Source: Candidatus Melainabacteria bacterium MEL.A1
GTDB taxonomy: Bacteria; Cyanobacteriota; Vampirovibrionia; Gastranaerophilales; Gastranaerophilaceae
Assembly: GCA_001765415.1 (NCBI GenBank)
Contig: CP017245.1
Span: 1,798,001 to 1,862,000 of the forward strand
Reading direction: 5' to 3'
DNA: 64,000 nucleotides
Under the pieces are notes generated by a model, which worked only from the letters and a program-made list of their open reading frames with translations, had not been told where the DNA came from and made no database searches. Position numbers and translations under genes: made by a program. This document shows positions 7,954 to 16,854 of the stretch, in pieces (position 1 is the first letter of the stretch; each line of letters starts with the position of its first letter).

Positions 7954-9609
7954 ATGATTAATAATGTAGTAGCTACAAATAATAAATATAATCGTGCTTT
8001 TAAGGAGTTTTCGCAACCGCAAAACGGTTATTTTTTGAATACTCCGGTAAGTGTTAATCCGAAAGATGATAAGAAGGAAAAAAGTCACTTGTTAGGCAAA
8101 ACTATTGCAATTTCGGCTTTGGTTGTCGGTTTTGGAACTTTGGCTTTGTTTAGTGGCGGGTTAAACAAAGGTGCCGCAAAATTACTAGATAAATGGCGTA
8201 TAAAATTGGAACGCAGAATGGCAAAAGGTGGAAAGTTGAAAAACTTTTACCGATTTGCGTTGAGTAAAGTCAATTCGTTCATTGAAAAATCTGGAAGTGT
8301 AAACAATTTTACTTCTTTAAAGGATGTTGCTTGTCAACGAATTATGTGGGGGAAAAATGGAGAAAGAACATATACTCGTAACATCCATGAAGGAATTACA
8401 CGGTTTTTTGATAAAATAAGTCGTAAGACAGTTAATGCGTCTTACTCTTCTACGAATAGAAAATTTGCTAATTTGACTGAATATTTAAGTTCAATAAATG
8501 AAAGAATTTTAAAAAAGCATCCTAATAATAAAAAAGTAGCTGATGCTTTAAATTTTGCTGGTTTAAGAATTGCAAAGGTTAATGAAAATCTTGAAAAAGG
8601 TTTTGGGGTGAATGCAAGAACAGCAAGATTGAAAGAAGTTCGTAATGCAACGGATGGGTTGTTTGAATTTTTCTGGGATGCAAGTTTAAAAGATGTAAAA
8701 AACTTTAAATCCAAAAATATGTGGCAAACATTTATTGCTGAGGATTATATGTTGCCGGCAAAAATGAAATTGGCAAACAAAACTGGAGCATTAAGGCAAT
8801 TAATAACACATGATATAAGCGATAATTACAAAGCAACTTCAACGGCTCTTAACAATATTCAAAAATTCGTAAATCCGAAAGATGTAGCTACAAATGATAT
8901 TATGGCTAGTTTGCGTAACAATTTGAATAAATATAAAAAGTTTTCTGATGATGAACATCTTGCACAAAGGAACAATGCAATTAAAGTTATTAAAAATAAT
9001 TTGAAGCAATTAAGTATTAGTTTTGCGGAAAATTCTAAAAAATATGGTTATAATGAAGATGCGGTAAAATCAATTTCTTCATACGTCGCAGAGGTAGAAG
9101 ATATAATTTCAAAAAGTTCAAAAGGTGAATTGCAAGAAATTTTGACCACATACAAAGCATATTTACCAAGAAATGAATATTTGAAATTGAAATCAAAAGT
9201 TCAATCTGCTATTAAATCACTCGACAAATCAATTGATATTGAAACAGTTCAATATGTAGATAAAGCAAGGGATTTGAGATTAGGGTCTGCACCGACAGAT
9301 GTTTTATCAATTGTTGGCACAGTAGGCGCAGTAGGCTATTATGTTAATAAAGCTGATGGAAAAGATGAAAAAATTTCAGCATCTTTGAAATATGGAATTC
9401 CCGCAATTGGAGCGATTGCAACTTCTTTATATTGTACTGCAAGATTGATTTCCGGTGGTAAAGCAATGTTCTTTGGTTTGATTTCTGGTTGGGCTATTAA
9501 TAAAGTTGGTGAGGCAGTCGACAATGTTCGTAAAAAATATTCATTGGATGTGTCTTTCCACGCAAAAGATGTTAAAGATATGTTCAAACCTCAATCAGAT
9601 AAAGTATAG
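7954..9609 (+). CDS. unrecognised 551-residue protein with terminal membrane segments
   Basis: I do not recognise a characterised family. An AAGGTAAC ribosome site precedes ATG 7954. Residues 1-45 are polar and Asn-rich, without a signal-peptide charge pattern. A hydrophobic segment (AISALVVGFGTLALFSGG) follows at about 50-68, then about 370 residues of Lys/Asn-rich helical sequence, and finally hydrophobic segments around VLSIVGTVGAVGYYVN and PAIGAIATSLYCTARLISGG near residues 448-505. This layout suggests a membrane-associated protein with a long soluble helical middle. It stands alone between lpxB and the dGTPase gene. Proteins of this kind seem to be lineage-restricted in Gastranaerophilales, which is my recollection and not shown here. 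Confidence 0.55.
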   Translation: MINNVVATNNKYNRAFKEFSQPQNGYFLNTPVSVNPKDDKKEKSHLLGKTIAISALVVGFGTLALFSGGLNKGAAKLLDKWRIKLERRMAKGGKLKNFYRFALSKVNSFIEKSGSVNNFTSLKDVACQRIMWGKNGERTYTRNIHEGITRFFDKISRKTVNASYSSTNRKFANLTEYLSSINERILKKHPNNKKVADALNFAGLRIAKVNENLEKGFGVNARTARLKEVRNATDGLFEFFWDASLKDVKNFKSKNMWQTFIAEDYMLPAKMKLANKTGALRQLITHDISDNYKATSTALNNIQKFVNPKDVATNDIMASLRNNLNKYKKFSDDEHLAQRNNAIKVIKNNLKQLSISFAENSKKYGYNEDAVKSISSYVAEVEDIISKSSKGELQEILTTYKAYLPRNEYLKLKSKVQSAIKSLDKSIDIETVQYVDKARDLRLGSAPTDVLSIVGTVGAVGYYVNKADGKDEKISASLKYGIPAIGAIATSLYCTARLISGGKAMFFGLISGWAINKVGEAVDNVRKKYSLDVSFHAKDVKDMFKPQSDKV

Positions 9610-9654
9610 CCATCGTATAAATTTTTGATAGAATGCAGGTAGAGGATTATAATA

Positions 9655-10683
9655 ATGATAAAAACAGAAGATACAATAAGATATAAATTAGAACAACGTG
9701 AAATTGACAATTTGAATGAATATGCGACAAAAAGTCGTTTTTCAAAAGGAAGAAAAAAGAAAATAGAACCTTGCCCTATGCGAACAGAATTTCAACGTGA
9801 TAGGGATAGAATATTACATTCAAAAGCTTTTAGACGCTTAAAGCATAAAACTCAAGTTTTTTTGTCACCTTTTGATGATCATTTCAGAACTCGATTGACC
9901 CACACTCTTGAGGTTTCTCAAATCGGGCGATCTATTGCAAGGGCATTGGATTTTAACGAAGATTTGGTTGAGGCTATTTCGCTAGGACATGATTTAGGAC
10001 ATACTCCATTTGGGCATTGTGGTGAAGGTGTTTTGAATGAACTTGTAAAAGGTGGTTTTCATCATAATATTCAAAGTGTAAGGGTTGTTGAAGTTTTGGA
10101 AGATTTGAATTTATGTCGAGAAACTATTGATGGAATTTTAACGCATACTTGGGGATATGTTCCCAAAACTCCTGAAGCTCAAATTGTTCAATTAGCAGAT
10201 AAGATTGCATATATTAATCATGATATAGAAGATTCTATCCGAGCAGGAATAATTGCAGAAAGCGACTTGCCGAAAGATTGTATTGATTATTTTACATCTA
10301 TTCAAAGTAAACGATTGAGTAAAATGATTAATGAAATTATTGTAAATTCAATTGGAAAACCTGAAGTTTCAATGAGTGAAGAAGGTTGGTATTATACAAC
10401 TAAATTAAGACAATGGATGTTTGAAAATGTTTATGAAGAGGCATCTCCTGCAAAATTGGAAGAAAAGAAGGCTCGTAATGTAATTAAGGAGTTGTTTTTA
10501 TTGTATTGCGATATGCTTAAGCCTGTTTGTGATGAAAGTAAAATTGAGCGTATAGTAACTGATTACATTTCAGGTATGACAGATAGATATGCGGTTGAAA
10601 AATATAAAGAAAACTTTATTCCAACTGGTTTTAAATCCGGAGCAAAAGAAGATTATTTATTCAAACTGGCAAAAATTTACTAA
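9655..10683 (+). CDS. dgt: deoxyguanosinetriphosphate triphosphohydrolase-like (HD domain)
   Basis: The 342-residue protein begins with the family region RTEFQRDRDRILHSKAFRRL, then KTQVFLSPFDDHFRTRLTHTLEVSQIGRSIARAL with the first metal His, and LVEAISLGHDLGHTPFGHCGE with the HD pair. A later Asp (IVQLADKIAYINHDIED) completes the metal site. Such enzymes cleave dNTPs to the nucleoside and tripolyphosphate and help control dNTP pools. Length matches the short, non-E. coli type. It converges with the uracil-DNA glycosylase gene, the two stop codons overlapping by 4 bases. Confidence 0.92.
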   Translation: MIKTEDTIRYKLEQREIDNLNEYATKSRFSKGRKKKIEPCPMRTEFQRDRDRILHSKAFRRLKHKTQVFLSPFDDHFRTRLTHTLEVSQIGRSIARALDFNEDLVEAISLGHDLGHTPFGHCGEGVLNELVKGGFHHNIQSVRVVEVLEDLNLCRETIDGILTHTWGYVPKTPEAQIVQLADKIAYINHDIEDSIRAGIIAESDLPKDCIDYFTSIQSKRLSKMINEIIVNSIGKPEVSMSEEGWYYTTKLRQWMFENVYEEASPAKLEEKKARNVIKELFLLYCDMLKPVCDESKIERIVTDYISGMTDRYAVEKYKENFIPTGFKSGAKEDYLFKLAKIY

Positions 10684-11279
10684 TCCATTTGCGAATAAAC
10701 TCGTTTGATTTCTTGGATATCTTGCCACATAAGCCATTTGGGGCTTCCTTTGGTTCGGGCATCATTTCTCAATAAATATGACGGATGGAAAATTGGCATC
10801 ATTTTTGACATATTTGGACCTTCGTACCATTTTCCTCTGATTTTGGTAATTCCCTGAGATGTTCCTAAAATTGATTGTACCGCAACCCTTCCGCATAATA
10901 GTATTATTCGTGGTTTTAAAATATTTATTTGAGCATCAAGATATTCTTTGCAAGCATCTTTTTCTTCCGGTAGAGGATCTCGGTTTTCTGGCGGTCTGCA
11001 TTTTATTGTGTTGCAGATGTAAACATCTTTTTGACGTGACAAGCCAACAGAGGCAAATATCTTATCTAATAATTGTCCTGCTTTGCCAACAAAAGGTTCT
11101 CCTTTTTGATCTTCATAATAGCCGGGAGCTTCGCCTATTAACATAAGTTTGTGGTTCGGAATTCCTGCAGAAAAAACAATGTTAGTTCTTGTTTTGCCCA
11201 GCAAACATTTTTTACAATTAAGGCATTTTTCTTTGATTTTTTCTAATTCTTCTTTTTCTTGAGCAGTTGCTTCTTGCAT
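10680..11279 (-). CDS. family 4 uracil-DNA glycosylase (4Fe-4S)
   Basis: This 199-residue enzyme has motif A GEAPGYYEDQKGEPFVG at residues 49-65 and the carboxyl motif FHPSYLLRN around 164-172. Four cysteines, C22, C25, C94 and C110, fit the CxxC...C-15-C spacing of the iron-sulfur cluster in family 4 glycosylases such as the Thermus enzyme; C19 and C89 are extra. It removes uracil from DNA at the start of base-excision repair. It lies 17 bases downstream of the M16 peptidase gene on the same strand and is probably co-transcribed with it. Confidence 0.92.
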   Translation of the reverse strand: MQEATAQEKEELEKIKEKCLNCKKCLLGKTRTNIVFSAGIPNHKLMLIGEAPGYYEDQKGEPFVGKAGQLLDKIFASVGLSRQKDVYICNTIKCRPPENRDPLPEEKDACKEYLDAQINILKPRIILLCGRVAVQSILGTSQGITKIRGKWYEGPNMSKMMPIFHPSYLLRNDARTKGSPKWLMWQDIQEIKRVYSQMD

Positions 11280-11296
11280 AATTCCTCTTGTATTTT

Positions 11297-12625
11297 TTAT
11301 TTTTCGGGTTCTAGGATTGAAATTACTGCGTTATTAATATTTAGGTATTTTTTTACAATATTTTCAAGGTCCGAAATTGTGATTGCATCTAAGTCTTTTA
11401 GATAGTCTTCTATTAATTTCAAATCCTCACAAACTGTCATATAATAACCGATTGTTTCTCCAATTTCAGAAACAGTTTCTGCTGCGTACGCAAAACGTGA
11501 TTTGATTTTCTTTTTAGCTTTTTCAAGTTCTTCTTCTGAAATCTTGTTATTAATAAGGTTTGAGATTTCTTCTTTTACAAGTTTAATTGCAATATCTTTC
11601 TTTTCAGGTTTAAAGTTTGCTTGAATAAAGAAATTGTTTCCGTCTTTGAATTGGTAATGTTCAGCATTTGCTACCATAAAGATTTGTTCTGGTTGTTTTT
11701 CAATCAAGTTTTGATACATTCTAGAGCTTGTGCTTTCGCCCAAAATTATACTAATTATATCAAGTTCAATATTTTCTTTTAATTGGTTCGCTTTTGGTCC
11801 TAAAAATCCTATCATCAAATATGAAGTATTTGTTTGCCCTTTGTTTTCAACAACAATAGTATGATCTGTTGGAGAGTCAATTTCGTTTACTCGTTTAGGA
11901 GCATTTGGTCGACCTTTAAAATCAAATTCTTTCTCAACTTTCGCAAGAATTTTTTCTTTATTAAAATCTCCAACAATGATTGTTGTCATATTTTCAGGAG
12001 AATAGAATGTTTTATAGTAATTCATAATCTCGTCACGAGTTACTTGAGAGATAATTTCTGGCGTTCCGATTACATCTCTTTTGTAAGGGTGTTTTTTATA
12101 CATGTTGAAATTGCAGGCATTATAAACTTTAGTCCAATTTTGGTCTTTGCGCATTCTGATTTCTTCAATAACAACGTGACGTTCTCTTTTGTCTGTAACT
12201 TTTGGGTTATTAAGTTCAAATGGAGAGCCAATTTCTTCTTCCGGTAAAACAGGGTCAAGCATCATATCAGCGTGAAGTTCAATCGCCAAATCCAAATCTT
12301 TCCCTTCAGCTCCTTTAGGTAGAGTTACATAGTAAAAAGTGTAATCTTTCCAAGTCGCAGCGTTAACAATAGCCCCCTTAGCTTCCAAAGTTTTGTCAAA
12401 ATATCCTGCCTTGTGCTTGTGAGTTCCTTTGAACATCAAGTGTTCCAAAAAGTGAGAAATTCCGTTAATTTTATCGTCTTCGTTGATAGAACCAGTTTTT
12501 ACCCAAGTGCTAACATTTACAAGTTCTCCTTCTTTGTGCGCTAAAACGATTTTATGTCCATTTTCTCTTTCATAAATTTCTACATCTTCTGTAAGGAACG
12601 GATATTTTACTGTGCTTTTTTGCAT
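11297..12625 (-). CDS. M16 family zinc peptidase (processing-peptidase-like)
   Basis: This 442-residue protein carries the inverted zinc motif HFLEH at residues 58-62 (H58, E61, H62) within GISHFLEHLMFKGTHK, and the distal acidic segment VVIEEIRMRKD. The carboxyl half is the second, structural M16 fold (SYLMIGFLGPKANQL). No signal peptide is visible, so it is likely cytosolic. M16 peptidases of this size, like PqqL or mitochondrial processing peptidase subunits, degrade or trim short peptides. The gene is divergent from nanE, with a 118- to 133-base shared upstream region. Confidence 0.9.
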   Translation of the reverse strand: MQKSTVKYPFLTEDVEIYERENGHKIVLAHKEGELVNVSTWVKTGSINEDDKINGISHFLEHLMFKGTHKHKAGYFDKTLEAKGAIVNAATWKDYTFYYVTLPKGAEGKDLDLAIELHADMMLDPVLPEEEIGSPFELNNPKVTDKRERHVVIEEIRMRKDQNWTKVYNACNFNMYKKHPYKRDVIGTPEIISQVTRDEIMNYYKTFYSPENMTTIIVGDFNKEKILAKVEKEFDFKGRPNAPKRVNEIDSPTDHTIVVENKGQTNTSYLMIGFLGPKANQLKENIELDIISIILGESTSSRMYQNLIEKQPEQIFMVANAEHYQFKDGNNFFIQANFKPEKKDIAIKLVKEEISNLINNKISEEELEKAKKKIKSRFAYAAETVSEIGETIGYYMTVCEDLKLIEDYLKDLDAITISDLENIVKKYLNINNAVISILEPEK

Positions 12626-12746
12626 ATTGTTACCTTTCTTATAATTATTAAAGTTTTAAAACTCTCTTTATTCAAGGCTTATCGCCCTCAAACCCTATAG
12701 CACTATTGCCTTAAAATTATTATACCTCAAATATAAATTTTTAATG

Positions 12747-12752
12747 TATAAT
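12747..12752 (+). promoter_or_regulatory. -10 element of nanE, compatible with a leaderless mRNA
   Basis: A perfect TATAAT occupies 12747-12752, and the initiation ATG favoured for nanE begins at 12759, exactly where transcription would be expected to start. Neither this ATG nor the one at 12744 has a Shine-Dalgarno sequence. No good -35 box is seen at the expected distance. Confidence 0.4.
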
Positions 12753-12758
12753 AATTGT

Positions 12759-13445
12759 ATGAATATAATTAATCGATTAGAAGGAAAAGTTGTGGTTTCT
12801 GTTCAGGCAATGCCTGCGGAACCTTTGTATCAAGAAGATTGTATTAACGCAATGATGAAGTCTGTTGTAAAAGGCGGTGCAGGTGCGTTAAGAGTTGCAG
12901 GAGCAAGGGATGTTAGAAATGCTAAAAAACTTTTTGATGTTCCTGTTATAGGGCTGACAAAACCAAATGTTATTCCGGCGAATTTTAAAGAGATTGTTTA
13001 TATCACTCCGACAACTAAAGAAGTTATTGAGCTTGTTGAGGCAGGAGCAGATGTAATTGCTTTTGATGGAACTATGAGGGAACGCCCAAATGGTGCTAAA
13101 TTAGAAGACTTAATTAAATATGTGAAAATTAATAATCGAGTTTCTATGGCAGATATTTCTACTTTGGAAGAAGGTTTGAATGCTGCGAAATTAGGCGTAA
13201 ATATTTTGTCAACAACTCTTTCAGGATATACTCAGTTTTCTCAAAACAGAGGTGATGGTCCTGATTTTGAACTTTTGGAACAGTTGGTTAAAAATACAGA
13301 GTTACCTGTTATTTTGGAAGGACGAATTTGGCAACCGGAAGAAGTTACAAAAGCGTTTGAACTAGGTGCGCATTGTGTTGTGATTGGTTCTGCTATTACA
13401 CGCCCTCAATTAATTACAAAAAGATTTGTACAAAGAGGGCAATAA
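12759..13445 (+). CDS. nanE: N-acetylmannosamine-6-phosphate 2-epimerase NanE
   Basis: The product is about 228 residues from ATG 12759. It shows the NanE amino end NIINRLEGKVVVSVQAMPAEPLYQ, then GAGALRVAGARDV, GLTKPNVIP, DVIAFDGTMRERPNG and the carboxyl GRIWQPEEVTKAFELGAHCVVIGSAITRP, all typical of this TIM-barrel epimerase. It converts N-acetylmannosamine-6-phosphate to N-acetylglucosamine-6-phosphate in sialic acid or ManNAc breakdown. ATG 12744 would add five residues, but those overlap a -10 box and the family normally begins at the later Met. The ROK kinase 73 bases downstream would supply its substrate. No sialic acid lyase or transporter is in this window. Confidence 0.92.
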   Translation: MNIINRLEGKVVVSVQAMPAEPLYQEDCINAMMKSVVKGGAGALRVAGARDVRNAKKLFDVPVIGLTKPNVIPANFKEIVYITPTTKEVIELVEAGADVIAFDGTMRERPNGAKLEDLIKYVKINNRVSMADISTLEEGLNAAKLGVNILSTTLSGYTQFSQNRGDGPDFELLEQLVKNTELPVILEGRIWQPEEVTKAFELGAHCVVIGSAITRPQLITKRFVQRGQ

Positions 13446-13518
13446 GTCACTAAATGTCTGACAGGTTGGAAATTTACGTGACAGGAAAGTTTGTAAGATT
13501 ACAAGGAAAGGTTTTGAT

Positions 13519-14385
13519 ATGCGGAAAGCTTTAGGTATTGATGTAGGTGGTACAAAAATTTATAGTGCTATTATTAATGAAAAAGGAGAAATCCTTTCTG
13601 AAATTGAAAAATATCATACCCCGAAGACTTTTGTGGAAATTCAAGCTATTTTTAAAGAAATTATAGAAAAACACGAAAAAGAGGTTGATGTAATTGCGTT
13701 TTCTACTTGCGGAGCCGTTAACAAAACTAATGACGGTATTTTAGGTTCTACAGGAAATATTGCAAAAGAGTACCCCACAATGGATTTTAAATCTTTAAGC
13801 AAAAAACCGGTTTTTGTTGAAAATGATGCAAATTGTGCTGCGTGGGCTGAATATGTTATTGGTTCTTCTAAAAATATGCCATATTCTGTTATGGTTACAC
13901 TCGGGACAGGTGTTGGCGGTGGAATAATTATTGACGGTAAATTGTATAAAGGGAAAAGCGGTGCAGCAGGCGAAATGCACTTTAAGATGCGTACCGATAA
14001 ACACAGAAAATGTACTTGTGGAAGTTGGGATTGCTTTGAAGCTTACGCATCAGGTACTGGTTTGAAAAAGACTGCCGAAGAAATTTCCGGCGATAAGGAA
14101 ATTACAACATATGATGTTATTGAACATATTGATAGACCGATAATGAAAAAGATTTTTGATGTATGGCAAAATGATATTTTGGAAGGTATAATCGGTTTAG
14201 CAAATCTTTTTGATCCTGACGTTGTTGTTTTGTCAGGCTCTATGGCTGAATTTGTAGATATTGAATATCTTGAAAAAGAGGCAAATGCGCAAATTGTTAC
14301 TCAACCGTTCAAAGTCGTAAAGGCTTCTGCAGGTAATTATTCCGGCATGATAGGAGCTGCATTATTGGCTATGGGGGTAAAATAG
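13519..14385 (+). CDS. ROK family sugar kinase, probably N-acetylmannosamine kinase or glucokinase
   Basis: The 288-residue protein begins KALGIDVGGTKIYSA, the ATP phosphate-binding motif of ROK kinases. It has the sugar-binding ENDANCAAWAEY, the VTLGTGVGGGIIIDGKLYKG segment, and the zinc-binding CTCGSWDCFEAYASG. ROK kinases phosphorylate glucose or N-acylhexosamines at O6. Pairing with nanE points to ManNAc, but glucokinase activity cannot be excluded from sequence. ATG 13519 follows AAGGAAAGG. The next small gene begins one base after its stop, suggesting a continuing transcript. Confidence 0.85.
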   Translation: MRKALGIDVGGTKIYSAIINEKGEILSEIEKYHTPKTFVEIQAIFKEIIEKHEKEVDVIAFSTCGAVNKTNDGILGSTGNIAKEYPTMDFKSLSKKPVFVENDANCAAWAEYVIGSSKNMPYSVMVTLGTGVGGGIIIDGKLYKGKSGAAGEMHFKMRTDKHRKCTCGSWDCFEAYASGTGLKKTAEEISGDKEITTYDVIEHIDRPIMKKIFDVWQNDILEGIIGLANLFDPDVVVLSGSMAEFVDIEYLEKEANAQIVTQPFKVVKASAGNYSGMIGAALLAMGVK

Positions 14386-14386
14386 G

Positions 14387-14605
14387 TTGGGAAAGTCAAA
14401 AAAAAGAATTATCTATAAGGGGAAAAACCAACAGTTTACCAATCTTAGCCGACAAGATGCTATTGAAATGGCGGTTGATATGCTAAATTCATCAGTGAAG
14501 GAGGCATATTCTTTGATTACATTATTTGGTTTGTCTGCTGAAGAAATGCTAGAGGCAGGAGCAAGTTATGAGGCTGTCAAAGGTATGGAAAACTTGCTTT
14601 TATGA
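14387..14605 (+). CDS. 72-residue protein of unknown function
   Basis: A TTG-started ORF begins 2 bases after the ROK kinase stop and ends by overlapping the UbiA start in ATGA. That tight packing argues it is a real gene. The first 20 residues are basic (GKSKKRIIYKGKNQQ); the rest forms amphipathic helices with LSRQDAIEMAVDMLNSS and LSAEEMLEAGASYEAVKGME, and the last part resembles a small UBA-like three-helix fold. There is no signal peptide or membrane segment. I cannot assign a family. Confidence 0.6.
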   Translation: MGKSKKRIIYKGKNQQFTNLSRQDAIEMAVDMLNSSVKEAYSLITLFGLSAEEMLEAGASYEAVKGMENLLL

Positions 14606-15474
14606 TAGATAAAATTTTGTTTTGGTTAAAAAATTCTCGTATATTTTCACTCCCAATGACAGTTTTGTCGTGGCTTGTAGTTTTCGCTTATGCAATAAAG
14701 CATGACGGAAATATCTTTAATGGAATAATTGCTTTGATAGGGATTGCATGTGCGCATTTGGCAACAAATTTGTTTGATGATTATGTGGATTATAAATCAC
14801 TACCTGAAAATTCTCAAAAATGTAAATGCGCTTATATAAAAGAGGGAAAAGCTACGTTACGAAACGTTTTGCAGGTTGTAATGATTTATTTTTCAATTGC
14901 AATATTATGCGGGTTCATACTTTTTTTACGATGTGGAATTCCGGTAATTGGATTGGCTATAATTGGTGGGATTATTGCGTTGATTTATGCAAAACTTTCT
15001 CAAAGAGGATTGAGTGAAATTGCTGTCGGGATAGCATTTGGTCCATTATTGTTTGAGGGAACTTATTTCGTTATGACAAAACATTTTTCGTTAGAGGTTT
15101 TGGTATTGTCTTTGGCAGTTGTAATGTTTACTATTGGGTTGATGTATGTTCATACATTGTTGGATTATGAAGGTGATATGTGTGCGCATAAAAAAACTCT
15201 TGTTTGTCGAATTGGAAATAAATCCCTTGCGCAAAAAGGTGTTTTTGTTGTTTATGGGTTGGGGTATTTGTTTACTGTGGTTTTAGCTATAATGACAAAA
15301 AAATATTGCTTGTTGGTAACATTTATATTAATTCCACTGGTTTTTAGAATGTATAATTATTTAAAATCTTATATTTGCGGTGGTGATGTGAATGAATTTT
15401 ATTTTAGGCTATTGCAAGCAAGAGATTTGATGGTTTATTATTCATTGTTAATTACATTATTCTTACTATTTTAA
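14602..15474 (+). CDS. UbiA-family prenyltransferase (MenA-like)
   Basis: This 290-residue integral membrane protein has about eight to nine hydrophobic helices. It carries both Asp-rich motifs of the UbiA superfamily: NLFDDYVDYKS at residues 56-66 and LLDYEGDMCAHKKT at about 185-198. Such enzymes attach a prenyl chain to an aromatic acceptor using Mg-prenyl diphosphate. The overall look is closest to the MenA/1,4-dihydroxy-2-naphthoate branch, but no menaquinone genes are adjacent, so the acceptor is uncertain. The gene overlaps the preceding 72-residue ORF by 4 bases. Confidence 0.82.
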   Translation: MIDKILFWLKNSRIFSLPMTVLSWLVVFAYAIKHDGNIFNGIIALIGIACAHLATNLFDDYVDYKSLPENSQKCKCAYIKEGKATLRNVLQVVMIYFSIAILCGFILFLRCGIPVIGLAIIGGIIALIYAKLSQRGLSEIAVGIAFGPLLFEGTYFVMTKHFSLEVLVLSLAVVMFTIGLMYVHTLLDYEGDMCAHKKTLVCRIGNKSLAQKGVFVVYGLGYLFTVVLAIMTKKYCLLVTFILIPLVFRMYNYLKSYICGGDVNEFYFRLLQARDLMVYYSLLITLFLLF

Positions 15475-15522
15475 TTTTTATAAAATTGTGTTATCCTTGA
15501 CGTATAAGAAGAAGGAGTACAA

Positions 15523-16854
15523 ATGGATAGCACAAACCAGTCTTTAAAACCAATAACAACTAAAATAAATGATGCCGGAAATCTTGAAATCGGTGGTTGT
15601 GATTTGGTTAAACTAGCCGAAAAGTACGGAACACCTTTGTATGTTCTTGATGAAGCTACAATTAGAAAAATTTGTAGAGATTATAAAGATGCGTTTAAGG
15701 GTTATCCGAAAGTTAATATGATGTACGCCTCAAAAGCTCTTTGCTCAAGTGCTACTTCTGCATTGATTGCGAGTGAAGGTTTCGGGTTTGATGTTGTTTC
15801 TTCGGGAGAAATTTTTACTGTATATAAATCCGGTGCTAATATGTCAAAAGTTTTGTTTAATGGTAATAACAAGTCTTATGATGAACTTTCTCTTGCAATT
15901 GAATTAGGTGTTGGGCGAATTTCTGTTGATAATTTCTTTGAATTGTCTTTGTTAAATGAAATTGCTAAATCTCATAAAAAAATTGTAAACATTTTGCTGA
16001 GAATTACTCCAGGAATTGAATGCCATACACATGAATACATTCAAACAGGACATTTGGATTCAAAATTCGGGTTTGATTTAACTCAAATTGATGATGCAGT
16101 TGAATTGATTGTAAATGATTATACAAATTTGAAACTTCATGGACTTCACGCTCATATTGGTTCCCAAATTTTCGAAAAATCTATTTATGGTGATGAAATT
16201 GAAATTTTGGTAAAAGAAATTGCAAGATTAGATGAAAAATTTGGGTTGAAACTTGATGAAATCAACATTGGTGGAGGTTTAGGAGTAAAATATGTGGAAG
16301 CAGATTATCCACCTTCAACTTATGAAGTTGCTGAAATTGTTATAAAAAGATTGTATGAATGTATTGAAAAATACAAAATTGATGCACCGGCTCTATTCAT
16401 TGAACCCGGAAGAAGTATAATTTCTACATCTGGTGTAACGTTGTACACATTAGGCAGTTCAAAGCAAGTGCCGAAAGGTAAAACATATTTTGCATTAGAT
16501 GGCGGAATGGCTGATAACGCCAGACCTTCTATGTATCAGGCTAAATATGATGCGCAAATTGCAAACAAACCGGATTATGAGCTTGCTCAAACGGTTACTG
16601 TTGCTGGTAGATTTTGCGAGTCCGGTGATATTTTGATAAAAAATATTAAGCTCCCTGAAATAGAAGAAGGTGATATCTTATGTGTCTACAATACAGGAGC
16701 ATACAACTATTCTATGGCTTCAAACTATAATAGAGTTCAAAAACCGGCTATGGTACTTGTAAATAATTCTCAATCTGATATTATAATAAAGAGAGAGAGC
16801 TTAGAAGATTTGATTGCTCACGATATAATCCCTGATAGGTTGAAAAATGATTAA
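15523..16854 (+). CDS. lysA: diaminopimelate decarboxylase LysA
   Basis: The 443-residue enzyme shows the PLP lysine K71 in MMYASKALCS, then GFGFDVVSSGEI, HAHIGSQIFE, NIGGGLGVKY, EPGRSI and the carboxyl active-site GRFCESGDIL, in the standard order of fold-III decarboxylases. It converts meso-diaminopimelate to lysine, the last step of lysine synthesis. AGAAGGAG lies 6 bases before ATG 15523. The stop overlaps the start of cdaA by 8 bases, so lysine and c-di-AMP synthesis genes are translationally linked here. Confidence 0.95.
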   Translation: MDSTNQSLKPITTKINDAGNLEIGGCDLVKLAEKYGTPLYVLDEATIRKICRDYKDAFKGYPKVNMMYASKALCSSATSALIASEGFGFDVVSSGEIFTVYKSGANMSKVLFNGNNKSYDELSLAIELGVGRISVDNFFELSLLNEIAKSHKKIVNILLRITPGIECHTHEYIQTGHLDSKFGFDLTQIDDAVELIVNDYTNLKLHGLHAHIGSQIFEKSIYGDEIEILVKEIARLDEKFGLKLDEINIGGGLGVKYVEADYPPSTYEVAEIVIKRLYECIEKYKIDAPALFIEPGRSIISTSGVTLYTLGSSKQVPKGKTYFALDGGMADNARPSMYQAKYDAQIANKPDYELAQTVTVAGRFCESGDILIKNIKLPEIEEGDILCVYNTGAYNYSMASNYNRVQKPAMVLVNNSQSDIIIKRESLEDLIAHDIIPDRLKND

